Shown: positions 1 through 9,018 of the stretch, piece by piece
Numbering within the stretch: position 1 is the stretch's first letter
Layout: each line of letters opens with the position of its first letter
Source: Burkholderia lata
GTDB lineage: Bacteria; Pseudomonadota; Gammaproteobacteria; Burkholderiales; Burkholderiaceae
Reading direction: 5' to 3'
DNA length: 64,000 nt
Assembly: GCF_902499335.1 (NCBI RefSeq)
Contig: NZ_CABVQK010000012.1
Span: forward strand, 124,001 to 188,000
Made by a program: the position numbers and the translations under genes
Notes under the pieces: generated by a model
What the model saw: the letters and a program-made list of their open reading frames with translations, nothing else
Databases searched by the model: none
What the model was told of the DNA's origin: nothing

Positions 1-2
1 AT

Positions 3-1397
3 GGCCGGCCCGCCGCCGGCGCCAAGTCGTCCGGCCAGCCCGCGCTGCAGCAGACGCTCGGGACCTGGCAACTGTGGGGCATCGCGGTCGGCCTCGTGAT
101 TTCAGGCGAGTACTTCGGCTGGAGCTACGGCTGGGCGAGCGCAGGCACGCTGGGCTTCGTCGTCACCGCACTGTTCGTCGCGGCGATGTACACCACCTTC
201 ATCTTCAGTTTCACCGAGCTGACGACGTCGATCCCGCATGCGGGCGGCCCGTTTGCCTACGCGCGCCGTGCGTTCGGCCCGACCGGCGGTTATCTCGCCG
301 GGGCTGCGACGCTCGTCGAGTTCGTGTTCGCGCCGCCCGCGATCGCGCTCGCGATCGGCGCCTACCTGCACGTGCAGTTCCCCGGCCTTGAGCCGAAGCA
401 TGCGGCGATGGGCGCGTATCTCGTGTTCATGGCGCTGAACATCGTCGGCGTGCAGATCGCCGCGACCTTCGAGCTGGTCGTCACGCTGTTCGCGATCTTC
501 GAGCTGCTGGTGTTCATGGGCGTCGTGTCGCCGGGCTTCGCGTGGAGCAACTTCATGAAGGGCGGCTGGTCGGGCGCCGATCATTTCAGCGTGGGCGCGT
601 TCCACGGGATGTTCGCGGCGATCCCGTTCGCGATCTGGTTCTTCCTCGCGATCGAAGGTGTCGCGATGGCTGCCGAGGAAGCCAAGAACCCGAAGCGCTC
701 GATCCCGATCGCGTACGTGGCCGGGATCCTGACCCTCGTTACACTCGCGATCGGCGTGATGGTGTTCGCCGGCGGCGCGGGCGACTGGACCAAGCTCGCG
801 AACATCAACGACCCGCTGCCGCAGGCAATGAAGTACATCGTCGGCGCGAACAGCGGCTGGATGCACATGCTCGTGTGGCTCGGGCTGTTCGGGCTGGTCG
901 CGTCGTTCCACGGGATCATCCTCGGCTATTCGCGCCAGATCTTCGCGCTGGCCCGCGAAGGCTACCTGCCCGAATGGCTCGCGAAGGTGCATCCGCGCTT
1001 CAAGACGCCTTACCGCGCGATCATTGCGGGCGGCGTGGTCGGCATCGCGGCGATCTACAGCGACGAGCTGATCCAGTTCGGCGGGCAGACGCTGACCGCG
1101 AATATCGTGACGATGTCGGTATTCGGTGCGATCGTGATGTATATCGTGAGCATGGCGTCGCTGTTCAAGCTGCGCCGCTCGCAGCCGAATCTCGAACGGC
1201 CGTTCCGCGCGCCGCTGTACCCGATCTTCCCGGCGTTCGCGATCCTGGCCGCGCTCATTTGTCTCGGAACGATGGTGTACTTCAACGGGCTGGTCGCGCT
1301 GGTGTTCCTTGGCTTCCTCGCGCTCGGCTACGCGTACTTCCTCGCGACGCGTTCGCAGCGTGCGAGTGCACCCGGCGACGCGCTGCTGGAGGAGTGA
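3..1397 (+). CDS. eat: Ethanolamine permease (5'-truncated by window edge)
   Basis: Inner-membrane APC-superfamily transporter that would import ethanolamine for the ammonia-lyase encoded just downstream. The frame is open from base 3, before the first possible GTG at 96, and the extra residues (ending LGTWQLWGIAVGLVISGEY) read like the N-terminal part of this family. The true start therefore lies left of the window, and 464 codons are visible. The protein is strongly hydrophobic with about 11-12 membrane segments, a GEYFGWSYGW stretch in the first visible segment and the family's FLAIEGVAMAAEEAKNPKRSIP loop near the middle. It is followed by eutBC on the same strand after 96 nt, which supports ethanolamine rather than another amine or amino acid as substrate. 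Confidence 0.88.
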   Translation, partial: GRPAAGAKSSGQPALQQTLGTWQLWGIAVGLVISGEYFGWSYGWASAGTLGFVVTALFVAAMYTTFIFSFTELTTSIPHAGGPFAYARRAFGPTGGYLAGAATLVEFVFAPPAIALAIGAYLHVQFPGLEPKHAAMGAYLVFMALNIVGVQIAATFELVVTLFAIFELLVFMGVVSPGFAWSNFMKGGWSGADHFSVGAFHGMFAAIPFAIWFFLAIEGVAMAAEEAKNPKRSIPIAYVAGILTLVTLAIGVMVFAGGAGDWTKLANINDPLPQAMKYIVGANSGWMHMLVWLGLFGLVASFHGIILGYSRQIFALAREGYLPEWLAKVHPRFKTPYRAIIAGGVVGIAAIYSDELIQFGGQTLTANIVTMSVFGAIVMYIVSMASLFKLRRSQPNLERPFRAPLYPIFPAFAILAALICLGTMVYFNGLVALVFLGFLALGYAYFLATRSQRASAPGDALLEE

Positions 1398-1440
1398 GCA
1401 AGGTGAAGGTGAACGTGAAAGGCCGTTCCTGACGGCATCC

Positions 1441-1476
1441 GGCGCGCCCCGTCGAACGGGCGCGCCGTCGGCTTTT
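1441..1476 (+). terminator. GC hairpin between eat and eutB
   Basis: A perfect 9-bp inverted repeat (GGCGCGCCC at 1441-1449, GGGCGCGCC at 1458-1466) with an 8-nt loop is followed 6 nt later by TTTT. The T-tract is short and offset, so this may be a partial terminator or an mRNA-stability hairpin that lets the permease and the enzyme be expressed at different levels. It sits just before the eutB ribosome-binding site. Confidence 0.4.
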
Positions 1477-1493
1477 GGCAAGGAGACTCGCAG

Positions 1494-2891
1494 ATGTCCT
1501 ATACGGAGACGATCGGTCCGCGCACGTACCGTTTCGCGGACCTGAAGACGCTGCTCGCGAAGGCGAGCCCGCTGCGTTCCGGCGACCAGCTCGCCGGTGT
1601 CGCGGCGGCGAGCGAGGAGGAGCGCGTCGCCGCGAAGATCGCGCTCGCGGGCGTGCCGCTGAAGGCATTCCTGAACGAAGCGGTGATCCCGTATGAAGAC
1701 GACGAGGTCACGCGCCTCATCGTCGACGATCACGACGCACTCGCGTTCGCGGAAATCTCGCACCTCACCGTCGGCGATTTCCGCAACTGGCTGCTGTCGC
1801 CGGCGGCCGACGGCGCGGCGCTCGAACGGATCGCGCCGGGCCTCACGCCCGAGATGGTCGCGGCCGTGTCGAAGCTGATGCGCAACCAGGACCTGATCGC
1901 GGCTGCCAGGAAGCGCCGCGTCGTCACGCGTTTTCGCAACACGGTCGGGCTGGCCGGCCGGATGTCGGTGAGGCTGCAGCCGAACCACCCGACCGACGAC
2001 GTGAAGGGCATCGCCGCATCGATGCTCGACGGGCTGATGTACGGCTGCGGCGACGCGATGATCGGCATCAACCCGGCCACCGACAGCCTCGCGGCGATCG
2101 TGAAGCTGCTCGCGATGATCGACGGGTTCCGCGAACGCTACGGCGTGCCGACGCAGTCGTGCGTGCTCACGCACGTGACCAACACGATCGCGGCGGTCGA
2201 GAAGGGCGCGCCGGTGGATCTCGTGTTCCAGTCGATCGCGGGCACCGAGAAGGCGAACGCGAGCTTCGGCATCTCGCTCGCGCTGCTCGGCGAGGCGCGC
2301 GAGGCCGCGTTGTCGCTCAAGCGCGGCACGGTCGGCAACAACCTGATGTACTTCGAGACGGGGCAGGGCAGCGCGCTGTCGGCGAATGCGCATTTCGGCG
2401 TCGACCAGCAGACCTGCGAAGTGCGCGCGTATGCGGTCGCGCGCAAGTTCGAGCCGTTCCTCGTGAACACGGTAGTCGGCTTCATCGGGCCCGAATACCT
2501 GTACGACGGCAAGCAGATCATCCGCGCCGGGCTCGAGGATCACTTCTGCGGGAAGCTGCTCGGCGTGCCGATGGGTTGCGACATCTGCTACACGAACCAC
2601 GCGGAAGCCGACCAGGACGACATGGACACGCTGCTGACGCTGCTCGGCGCGGCCGGGATCAACTTCATCATGGGGATTCCGGGCGCGGACGACGTGATGC
2701 TGAACTACCAGAGCACGTCGTTCCACGACCAGCTGTACGTGCGCGAGGTGCTCGGGCTGCGCCGCGCGCCGGAGTTCGAGGAGTGGCTGGAGACGATGGA
2801 GATCGCCGACGCGCACGGCGCGTTGCGCGCCGCGACGTCACGCGTGCCGCTGCTCGCGGGCGCGAACGACTGGATGGGGATTTCGGCATGA
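1494..2891 (+). CDS. eutB: Ethanolamine ammonia-lyase, large subunit EutB
   Basis: Large, catalytic subunit of adenosylcobalamin-dependent ethanolamine ammonia-lyase, which converts ethanolamine to acetaldehyde and ammonia. The 465-aa length is normal for the family. The sequence matches EutB throughout, for example LAKASPLRSGDQLAGVAA near the N-terminus, RMSVRLQPNHPTDDVKGI and GCDICYTNHAEADQDDMD. An AAGGAG ribosome-binding site lies just upstream of the ATG. The stop codon overlaps the eutC start (ATGA), so the two subunits are translationally coupled. No eutA (reactivase) and no microcompartment shell genes lie in the window, so the enzyme is probably cytosolic and released acetaldehyde is handled by the aldehyde dehydrogenase downstream. 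Confidence 0.96.
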   Translation: MSYTETIGPRTYRFADLKTLLAKASPLRSGDQLAGVAAASEEERVAAKIALAGVPLKAFLNEAVIPYEDDEVTRLIVDDHDALAFAEISHLTVGDFRNWLLSPAADGAALERIAPGLTPEMVAAVSKLMRNQDLIAAARKRRVVTRFRNTVGLAGRMSVRLQPNHPTDDVKGIAASMLDGLMYGCGDAMIGINPATDSLAAIVKLLAMIDGFRERYGVPTQSCVLTHVTNTIAAVEKGAPVDLVFQSIAGTEKANASFGISLALLGEAREAALSLKRGTVGNNLMYFETGQGSALSANAHFGVDQQTCEVRAYAVARKFEPFLVNTVVGFIGPEYLYDGKQIIRAGLEDHFCGKLLGVPMGCDICYTNHAEADQDDMDTLLTLLGAAGINFIMGIPGADDVMLNYQSTSFHDQLYVREVLGLRRAPEFEEWLETMEIADAHGALRAATSRVPLLAGANDWMGISA

Positions 2892-3682
2892 GCGACGCCG
2901 TCGAAAAGAACCCGTGGGCGCAGCTGAAGTCGTTCACGAACGCGCGGATCGCGCTCGGCCGCGCGGGCAACAGCCTGCCGACCGCGCCGCTGCTCGCGTT
3001 CAACCTGTCGCATGCGCAGGCGCGCGACGCGGTGCACCAGCCGCTCGATAGCGACGCATTGCGGCGCGAGCTCGATGCGGCCGGCTTCGCGACGCTGGGC
3101 GTGCAGAGCGCCGCGCCCGATCGCCAGCATTACCTGCGCCGGCCCGACCTCGGCCGCAAGCTGTCGGATGAAGGGCGCGCGCTGCTGGCCGCGCACGGCG
3201 ACGCGGTGAGCGGCGACGGCCCCGACGTCGTGTTCGTGGTCGGCGACGGGCTGTCGGCGTTCGCGGCCGCGAAACAGGCGTTGCCGTTGCTGCAGGCCGT
3301 GCGGACGCGGCTCGATGCGGACGGCTGGCGGATCGGCCCGGTGGTGGTCGCGACGCAGGCGCGCGTCGCGCTCGGCGACGAGATCGGCGAGCTGCTGCGC
3401 GCGAAGGTCGTCGCGATGCTGATCGGCGAACGGCCGGGGCTCAGCTCGCCGGACAGCCTCGGCGTGTACCTGACGTGGGCGCCGAAGGTTGGCTGCCACG
3501 ACGCATTGCGCAACTGCATCTCGAACGTGCGTCCCGAAGGGTTGCCGTACGCGGGGGCCGCGCACAAGCTGCATTACCTGATGACGCATGCGCGCCGGCT
3601 CGGGCTGACGGGTGTCGGGCTGAAGGACGACAGCGATGCGTTGCTGCCGCAGGCGGAAGCGGAGCGGATCGGGGCGGACTGA
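2888..3682 (+). CDS. eutC: Ethanolamine ammonia-lyase, small subunit EutC
   Basis: Small subunit of ethanolamine ammonia-lyase, which helps bind the cobalamin cofactor in the EutB6C6 complex. It starts at the ATG overlapping the eutB stop by 4 nt and gives 264 aa, a usual EutC length. Family-like stretches are LTNARIALGRAGNSLPT-like near residue 20, DVVFVVGDGLSAFA in the middle and the C-terminal VLIGERPGLSSPDSLG-like and NCISNVRPEGLPYA. Longer reading upstream in this frame runs antiparallel to no homology and lies inside eutB, so it is ignored. It ends 66 nt before the end of a convergent LysR gene. Confidence 0.95.
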   Translation: MSDAVEKNPWAQLKSFTNARIALGRAGNSLPTAPLLAFNLSHAQARDAVHQPLDSDALRRELDAAGFATLGVQSAAPDRQHYLRRPDLGRKLSDEGRALLAAHGDAVSGDGPDVVFVVGDGLSAFAAAKQALPLLQAVRTRLDADGWRIGPVVVATQARVALGDEIGELLRAKVVAMLIGERPGLSSPDSLGVYLTWAPKVGCHDALRNCISNVRPEGLPYAGAAHKLHYLMTHARRLGLTGVGLKDDSDALLPQAEAERIGAD

Positions 3683-3748
3683 AAAGGGGCGCGCGCTGGT
3701 GGCTGCCGCGTGGCGGCATTCGCGCAGTTCGAGCGGCCTGCGGGGCGG

Positions 3749-4633
3749 CTACCGGAACAGCCGCTCGCACAGAAAATCGACGAACACGCGCAGCTTCGGC
3801 GACAACTGCCGGCTCGACGGCCACACGATCGAGAACTGCCCCGGCGCGATCCGGTAGTCGTCGAGCACGGTGACGAGCACGCCGTGCTCGAGCGCGTCGC
3901 GCGCGAGGAAGTCGGGCATGTAGCCGATGCCGAGCCCCGCGAGCACGGTGCCGCGCAGCGCTTCCATGTTGTTGCAGGTCAGCGCGGTGCGCAGCTTCAG
4001 CGGCGTGCCGTCGTCGGCCGCGAGTGCCCAGTCCTGCAGTTTGCCGGTGGTCGGGAAGCAGTAGCGCACGCAGTCGTGCGCTTCGAGATCGTGCGGCGTG
4101 CGCGGCGTGCCGGCCTGCGCGAGATACGTGGGCGTCGCGCACAGCACGAACGCGAACGGGCCGAGCCGCCGCGACATCAGGCTGGAATCGGACAGCGGGC
4201 CGCTGCGGATCACCGCGTCAAAGCCGCCTTCGACGACATCCACCATCCGGTCGTTGAAATCGAGATCGAGCTCGACGTCCGGGTAGCGCTGCCGGAATTC
4301 GGGCAGCACCGGCAGCAGGAACCGGTAGCCGATCACCGGCAGGCTCACGCGCAGCCTGCCGCGCGGGCGCTGTGCGGAGGCCGTCACGGTCGCTTCCGCA
4401 TCGCGGAAATCCTCGAGGATCCGCTGGCAGCGTTCGTGGAAATGCCGCCCTTCTTCGGTGAGCGTGACGCGCCGCGTCGTGCGGTTGAACAGGCGCACGC
4501 CGAGCGACTGCTCGAGTTTCGCGATCGTCTTGCCGACCGCCGACGCCGAGATGCCGAGCGTGCGGCCGGCCGCGACGAAGCTCAGCGCTTCGGCGGTGCG
4601 GACGAAGGCGACGATGCCGGTCAGGTTTTCCAT
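3749..4633 (-). CDS. LysR-family transcriptional regulator
   Basis: DNA-binding regulator with an N-terminal winged helix-turn-helix (about residues 1-60, FVRTAEALSFVAAGRTLGIS then SAVGKTIAKLEQSLGVRLF) and a C-terminal effector-binding domain. The start is placed at the ATG giving MENLTGIVAF (294 aa). Upstream in-frame residues are unlike the family. It is transcribed divergently from the MFS transporter at 4786, the usual layout for a LysR protein controlling its neighbour, with a short inverted repeat in the shared promoter region. A role in ethanolamine use is possible but not indicated by sequence. Confidence 0.9.
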   Translation of the reverse strand: MENLTGIVAFVRTAEALSFVAAGRTLGISASAVGKTIAKLEQSLGVRLFNRTTRRVTLTEEGRHFHERCQRILEDFRDAEATVTASAQRPRGRLRVSLPVIGYRFLLPVLPEFRQRYPDVELDLDFNDRMVDVVEGGFDAVIRSGPLSDSSLMSRRLGPFAFVLCATPTYLAQAGTPRTPHDLEAHDCVRYCFPTTGKLQDWALAADDGTPLKLRTALTCNNMEALRGTVLAGLGIGYMPDFLARDALEHGVLVTVLDDYRIAPGQFSIVWPSSRQLSPKLRVFVDFLCERLFR

Positions 4634-4694
4634 CGAATCGAAGGGCGCGCGCCGACGCGCGTAGTCGGGTGAATTGCGGAATTTTAATCCGTTA

Positions 4695-4712
4695 TATGCG
4701 GAGCTTTGCATA
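4695..4712. promoter_or_regulatory. Candidate LysR-type operator
   Basis: TATGC-N8-GCATA inverted repeat in the 152-nt divergent region between the LysR gene and the MFS gene. The surroundings are AT-rich compared with the rest of the locus. Position and symmetry fit a LysR-type binding site, but this is inference from one short repeat. Confidence 0.4.
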
Positions 4713-4785
4713 GTTTTTCACGGATTGAATCGGATTTATCTTCTGTCGCTCTGACGGCGCATCTGCGCCGGCTTTTCGAGGAGCG

Positions 4786-6402
4786 ATGATGGATCACCTT
4801 TTTTCAGCCGCTTCAGACCCGTCGGCACGCCGGCGCGCGTGGGTGCTGGGCGCCGTCTGCATGGCCGCCGTCGCGCTGCCGCTGTCGTTTTCGGGCGGCG
4901 CGGTTGCGACGCCCGCGATCGGCCGCGACCTGCACGGCGGGACGGTCGCGATGAACTGGATCACCAACGCGTTCATGCTCGCATTCGGCAGCTTCCTGAT
5001 GGCGGCCGGCGCGCTGGCCGACCAGTTCGGCCGCAAGCGCCTGTTCGCGATCGGCGTCGGCGGCTTCACGCTGATGTCGGTCGCGCTCGCGTTCGCGCCG
5101 TCGATGCTCGCGGTCGACCTGCTGCGCGCCGCGCAAGGGCTCGCGGCGGCCGCGGCACTCGCGGGCGGCACGGCCGCGCTTGCGCAGGAGTTCGACGGCG
5201 CGGCGCGCACGCGCGCATTCAGCCTGCTCGGCACGACCTTCGGCATCGGGCTCGCGTTCGGGCCCGTGCTCGCCGGCGTGCTGATCGGGCATTACGGCTG
5301 GCGTGCGATCTTCGTGACGAGCGCGGTGGCCGGCGGGCTGTCGCTCGTCTTCGGGCTACCGCGCATGCACGAGTCGCGCGACCCGCACGCGACGGGGCTC
5401 GACTGGCCCGGCACGGCCGCGTTCACCACCGCGCTGACGCTGTTCACGTTCGGCGTGATCGAGGCGCCCGCGCGCGGCTGGACGAGCGCGCTGGTGATCG
5501 CTCTGCTGGCGGGCGCGGCGCTCGGCGCCTGCGCGTTCGTCGCGATCGAGACGCGCGTTGCCCGGCCGATGCTCGACCTGTCGCTGTTCCGGATCGCGCG
5601 CTTCGTCGGCGTGCAGGTGCTGCCGGTGTCGACCTGCTGTTGCTACATCGTGCTGCTCGTCGTGTTGCCGCTGCGCTTCATCGGCATCGACGGCTTCACC
5701 GAGATCGACGCCGGCTGGCTGATGCTCGCGATTTCCGCGCCGATGCTGGTCGTGCCGCTCGTCGCGGCGACGCTCACGCGCTGGCTGTCGGCCGGTGTGA
5801 TCTCGGGGCTCGGGCTCCTGATCGCGGCAGCCGGGCTCGTGTGGCTGGGCATCGCGCTGCACGGCGGCGCAGGGGCCGCGGCGATCGCGCCGATGCTCAT
5901 GATCGGCGTCGGGGCCGGCATGCCGTGGGGGCTGATGGACGGACTGTCGGTGAGCGTCGTGCCGAAGGAGCGCGCGGGGATGGCGACGGGGATCTTCAGC
6001 ACGACGCGCGTGGCCGGCGAGGGGATCGCGCTCGCGATCGTCGGCGCGGTGCTGGCCGGGCTCGCGCGGACGGGGCTGACGCAGGCGGCTGGTGCCGCCG
6101 GCACGCCCGACGCGACGCTGCGTGCAGCCGCGCGGCTCGCAACCGGCGATCTCGCGGGTGCGGCCGCCGCGCTGCCGGGTATCGGGCATGCGGCGCTGCT
6201 CGCGAGTTACACGCATGCGTTCGATCGGTTGCTGATCGGGCTGGCGGTCGTTACGGTGCTGTGTGCGGTGGTAGTGTTCGCGTTTCTCGGTGGGCGGCGG
6301 GTGGCTGTCGAAGCGGGTGAAGACACCGGCGGGCACACTCATGCCGACGTACCGGTGCGCAGCCGGATCGAAGCGGCTTGTGCGGAGACGCACGGGCGTT
6401 GA
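4786..6402 (+). CDS. MFS drug-efflux-type transporter (DHA2, 14 TM)
   Basis: Major facilitator superfamily membrane protein, 538 aa, with the size and segment number of the 14-helix DHA2 (EmrB/QacA-like) proton antiporters. The loop after helix 2 carries ADQFGRKRLF, the family motif A. Helix 5 carries a GTTFGIGLAFGPVLAGVL stretch like motif C of exporters. The start is a double ATG (4786/4789) after GAGGAG. It is divergent from the LysR gene that probably regulates it. Substrate unknown. The gene may export a toxic compound and be unrelated to the ethanolamine genes around it. Confidence 0.85.
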   Translation: MMDHLFSAASDPSARRRAWVLGAVCMAAVALPLSFSGGAVATPAIGRDLHGGTVAMNWITNAFMLAFGSFLMAAGALADQFGRKRLFAIGVGGFTLMSVALAFAPSMLAVDLLRAAQGLAAAAALAGGTAALAQEFDGAARTRAFSLLGTTFGIGLAFGPVLAGVLIGHYGWRAIFVTSAVAGGLSLVFGLPRMHESRDPHATGLDWPGTAAFTTALTLFTFGVIEAPARGWTSALVIALLAGAALGACAFVAIETRVARPMLDLSLFRIARFVGVQVLPVSTCCCYIVLLVVLPLRFIGIDGFTEIDAGWLMLAISAPMLVVPLVAATLTRWLSAGVISGLGLLIAAAGLVWLGIALHGGAGAAAIAPMLMIGVGAGMPWGLMDGLSVSVVPKERAGMATGIFSTTRVAGEGIALAIVGAVLAGLARTGLTQAAGAAGTPDATLRAAARLATGDLAGAAAALPGIGHAALLASYTHAFDRLLIGLAVVTVLCAVVVFAFLGGRRVAVEAGEDTGGHTHADVPVRSRIEAACAETHGR

Positions 6403-6501
6403 GCGTCGAGTTATCGCGTACGGGCGCTTCGGTCACGGTGGCCGGAGCGCCTTCCTGTTGCGTCGTCGCTGCATTCGCACGCTGACGATCCGTCGCGCGC
6501 A

Positions 6502-7110
6502 TCAAGCCAGCACCAGCGGCGGCAGCGCCGCATCCGCCCGTGCCTGCGCCTGTTCCACTTCAACCACCACATAGCGTCGCGCATCGGGCCACTGATGCGC
6601 ACGGCTTGCCGCATCGTCGTCGATCGTTGCACGGCCCTGCACGAGCCAGGTCGTCTGGCGCACGAAGTCGACGAACAGCAGCGCGATGGCCGGATTCACG
6701 AGCAGGTTGCCGATCGTGTTGAACAGGTTGTTGCCCGCGAAGTCGGGCAGCACGAGCGTGCGGCGGTCGGGCATGTCGACGAGCGGCTCGAACGAGCCGT
6801 CCGCGCGTGGCTGGCGGCCGCGGTACGAGCAGTCGCTGTTGCCGGCCGCGTCGGCGGTCGCGACGATCAGGAACGCCTGCTCGCGGATGAACGCGATGGC
6901 GTCGTCGGTCAGGGGGCCGCAGTCGTTCATGTTGTGGTCCGGCGCACGCGCCGTTGCGTGGGAATGCGCATTGCGCACGCAAGCGACATGCCACGCATCG
7001 AGGCCGGCGTCCGCATGCAGGCGCATCAGCGCACTGTGGAAATTTCGAACAGCTGCCCGGCACGCTGCGCAACCACGCTGTTCAGAATCGGCACACCCGC
7101 CATGCTGCAT
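6502..7110 (-). CDS. Pyridoxamine-phosphate-oxidase-like flavin/split-barrel protein
   Basis: Small split-barrel protein of the PPOX/COG3576-type, predicted to bind FMN or a related flavin; its reaction is unknown. The core reads FIREQAFLIVATADAAGN, then CSYRGRQP, LVLPDFAGNNLFNTIGNLL and LLFVDFVR, the usual order of strands in this family. The ATG at 7110 gives 203 aa and keeps the FHSALMRLHADAG segment that seems conserved. A shorter start at 6930 (MNDCGPLTDD) would lose it. No clear ribosome-binding site separates the choices. A second, diverged member lies on the other side of acoD (9019-9582), sharing LLFVDFVR and GRAT. Confidence 0.7.
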   Translation of the reverse strand: MQHGGCADSEQRGCAACRAAVRNFHSALMRLHADAGLDAWHVACVRNAHSHATARAPDHNMNDCGPLTDDAIAFIREQAFLIVATADAAGNSDCSYRGRQPRADGSFEPLVDMPDRRTLVLPDFAGNNLFNTIGNLLVNPAIALLFVDFVRQTTWLVQGRATIDDDAASRAHQWPDARRYVVVEVEQAQARADAALPPLVLA

Positions 7111-7171
7111 CGGTGAACACGGCACGGCGCGTGCTCGGGCCGGCCGTGGTCGCCGCGCTTCCGTCCGGTTT

Positions 7172-7186
7172 GGCACGCATGTTGCG
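7172..7186 (+). promoter_or_regulatory. Sigma-54 (-24/-12) promoter of acoD
   Basis: TGGCACG-CATG-TTGC, an essentially perfect match to the RpoN consensus TGGCACG-N4-TTGC, with the invariant GG and GC doublets 10 bp apart (7173-7174, 7185-7186). It lies 67 nt upstream of the acoD start codon. RpoN promoters need an AAA+ enhancer-binding protein, and none is encoded in the window, so the activator would lie elsewhere. EutR is AraC-type and could not substitute alone. Confidence 0.8.
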
Positions 7187-7252
7187 TAAACGAGGGCAGC
7201 GCAATTCCAACCGGCGCTGTACTCACACAAGCACGATGAACAGGAGACATGT

Positions 7253-8779
7253 ATGAACCCGTTTGACCTGAAGCAACTGGGCCTCGACGTCGAATACCCG
7301 TACCGTCAGCAATACGACAACTACATCGGCGGCAAGTGGGTTCCGCCGGTGAAAGGTGAGTACTTCGAGAACGTGTCGCCGATCAACGGCCAGCCATTCT
7401 GCCGCGTGCCGCGCTCGGGCGCCGACGACATCGAGCTGGCGCTCGACGCCGCGCATGCCGCGCGCCGCAAGTGGGGCAAGACGTCGGTAGCCGAGCGCGC
7501 GAACCTGCTGCTCGCCGCCGCCGACCGGATGGAAAAGAACCTGAAGCTGCTGGCCGTGGCCGAGACGATCGACAACGGCAAGCCGCTGCGCGAGACGATG
7601 GCGGCCGACCTGCCGCTCGCGGTCGACCACTTCCGCTACTTCGCGGGCTGCATTCGCGCGCAGGAAGGCGGCATCTCCGAAATCGACGACAACACCGTCG
7701 CGTATCACTTCCACGAGCCGCTCGGCGTCGTCGGCCAGATCATCCCGTGGAACTTCCCGCTGCTGATGGCCGCATGGAAGCTCGCGCCGGCGCTCGCGGC
7801 CGGCTGCTGCGTGGTGATGAAGCCGGCCGAGCAGACGCCCGCGTCGGTGCTGGTGCTGATGGAACTGATCGGCGACCTGTTCCCGGCCGGCACGATCAAC
7901 ATCGTGAACGGCTTCGGCAAGGAAGCGGGCGAAGCGCTCGCGACCAGCAAGCGCATCGCGAAGATCGCGTTCACGGGCTCGACGCCGGTCGGCAAGCACA
8001 TCCTGCGCGCCGCGGCCGACAGCCTGATCCCGTCGACGGTCGAACTGGGCGGCAAGAGCCCGAACATCTTCTTCGCCGACGTGCTCGACCAGGACGACGC
8101 GTTCCTCGACAAGGCGCTCGAAGGGCTCGCGATGTTCGCGTTGAACCAGGGCGAAGTGTGCACGTGCCCGTCGCGGATCCTGATCCAGGAATCGATCTAC
8201 GAGAAGTTCATCGAGAAGGCCGTCGCACGCGTCGAGCGCATCAAGGCCGGCCACCCGCTCGACCTGCAGACGATGATCGGCGCGCAGGCATCGCAGCAGC
8301 AGCTCGACAAGATCCTGTCGTACATCGACATCGGCCGCGGCGAAGGCGCGCAATGCCTGACGGGCGGCGAGCGCACGGCACCGGCGGCGGAACTCGGCAC
8401 GGGCTACTACGTGAAGCCGACGATGCTGCTCGGCAACAACAAGATGCGCGTGTTCCAGGAAGAGATCTTCGGGCCGGTCGCGTCGGTGATGACGTTCAAG
8501 GACGAGCAGGACGCGATCGAACTCGCGAACGATACGTTCTACGGGCTCGGCGCGGGCGTGTGGACGCGCAACGGCACGCGTGCGTACCGGATGGGCCGCG
8601 AGGTCGAAGCCGGCCGCGTGTGGACCAACTGCTACCACCTGTATCCCGCGCACGCGGCGTTCGGCGGCTACAAGCAGTCGGGGATCGGCCGCGAGACGCA
8701 CAAGATGGCGCTGTCGAACTATCAGCAGACGAAGTGCCTGCTGGTGAGCTACCAGGCCGAGGCGCTCGGGTTCTTCTGA
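7253..8779 (+). CDS. acoD: Acetaldehyde dehydrogenase (NAD+), AcoD/ExaC type
   Basis: NAD-dependent aldehyde dehydrogenase that oxidises acetaldehyde to acetate, the step after ethanolamine ammonia-lyase. The 508-aa length and the C-terminus YQAEALGFF match the AcoD/ExaC subgroup. Visible active-site features are the NAD-binding IIPWNFPLLMAAWK near residue 165, FTGSTPVGK near 243, the general base in VELGGKSPN near 263, and the catalytic Cys in NQGEVCTCPSR near 303. The ATG follows AGGAGACAT. It is preceded by a sigma-54 promoter and flanked by ethanolamine genes (eutBC upstream, eutR downstream). Ethanol or acetoin metabolism is an alternative source of its substrate. Confidence 0.93.
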   Translation: MNPFDLKQLGLDVEYPYRQQYDNYIGGKWVPPVKGEYFENVSPINGQPFCRVPRSGADDIELALDAAHAARRKWGKTSVAERANLLLAAADRMEKNLKLLAVAETIDNGKPLRETMAADLPLAVDHFRYFAGCIRAQEGGISEIDDNTVAYHFHEPLGVVGQIIPWNFPLLMAAWKLAPALAAGCCVVMKPAEQTPASVLVLMELIGDLFPAGTINIVNGFGKEAGEALATSKRIAKIAFTGSTPVGKHILRAAADSLIPSTVELGGKSPNIFFADVLDQDDAFLDKALEGLAMFALNQGEVCTCPSRILIQESIYEKFIEKAVARVERIKAGHPLDLQTMIGAQASQQQLDKILSYIDIGRGEGAQCLTGGERTAPAAELGTGYYVKPTMLLGNNKMRVFQEEIFGPVASVMTFKDEQDAIELANDTFYGLGAGVWTRNGTRAYRMGREVEAGRVWTNCYHLYPAHAAFGGYKQSGIGRETHKMALSNYQQTKCLLVSYQAEALGFF

Positions 8780-8802
8780 TCGCCGCAGCGGTGGCGAAGC
8801 GC

Positions 8803-8843
8803 CGGGGGCGGCCGGCAGTGCAGCGCCGGCTGGCCGTCCCCGG
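8803..8843 (+). terminator. Strong GC stem-loop after acoD
   Basis: Imperfect inverted repeat starting 24 nt after the acoD stop (core GCCGGC at 8811-8816 and 8825-8830, extended outward by GGGGGCG and tGGCCGtCCCC). It lacks a T-run, so it may only slow polymerase or protect the acoD mRNA 3' end. Confidence 0.3.
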
Positions 8844-9018
8844 TTGCCGGTGATGACGGGCGTGGTGCGTCGCGTGGATGCGATGCGCCGACGCCGGTCG
8901 TCCGGCACTTCGCCATTTTCGACTTCGACATTCGACACCCGGCGCGGGCCGCGCATCGCCGCATCCCGCGCCGGACACGATACCGGCAGCCGCATGCTCG
9001 CGGCGGCACGGTGCGCCG

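Noticed and set aside
102..2816. A 904-codon minus-strand frame over eat and eutB
   Set aside because: Antisense shadow with Arg/His/Asp-rich sequence; eat and eutB are unmistakable on the plus strand.
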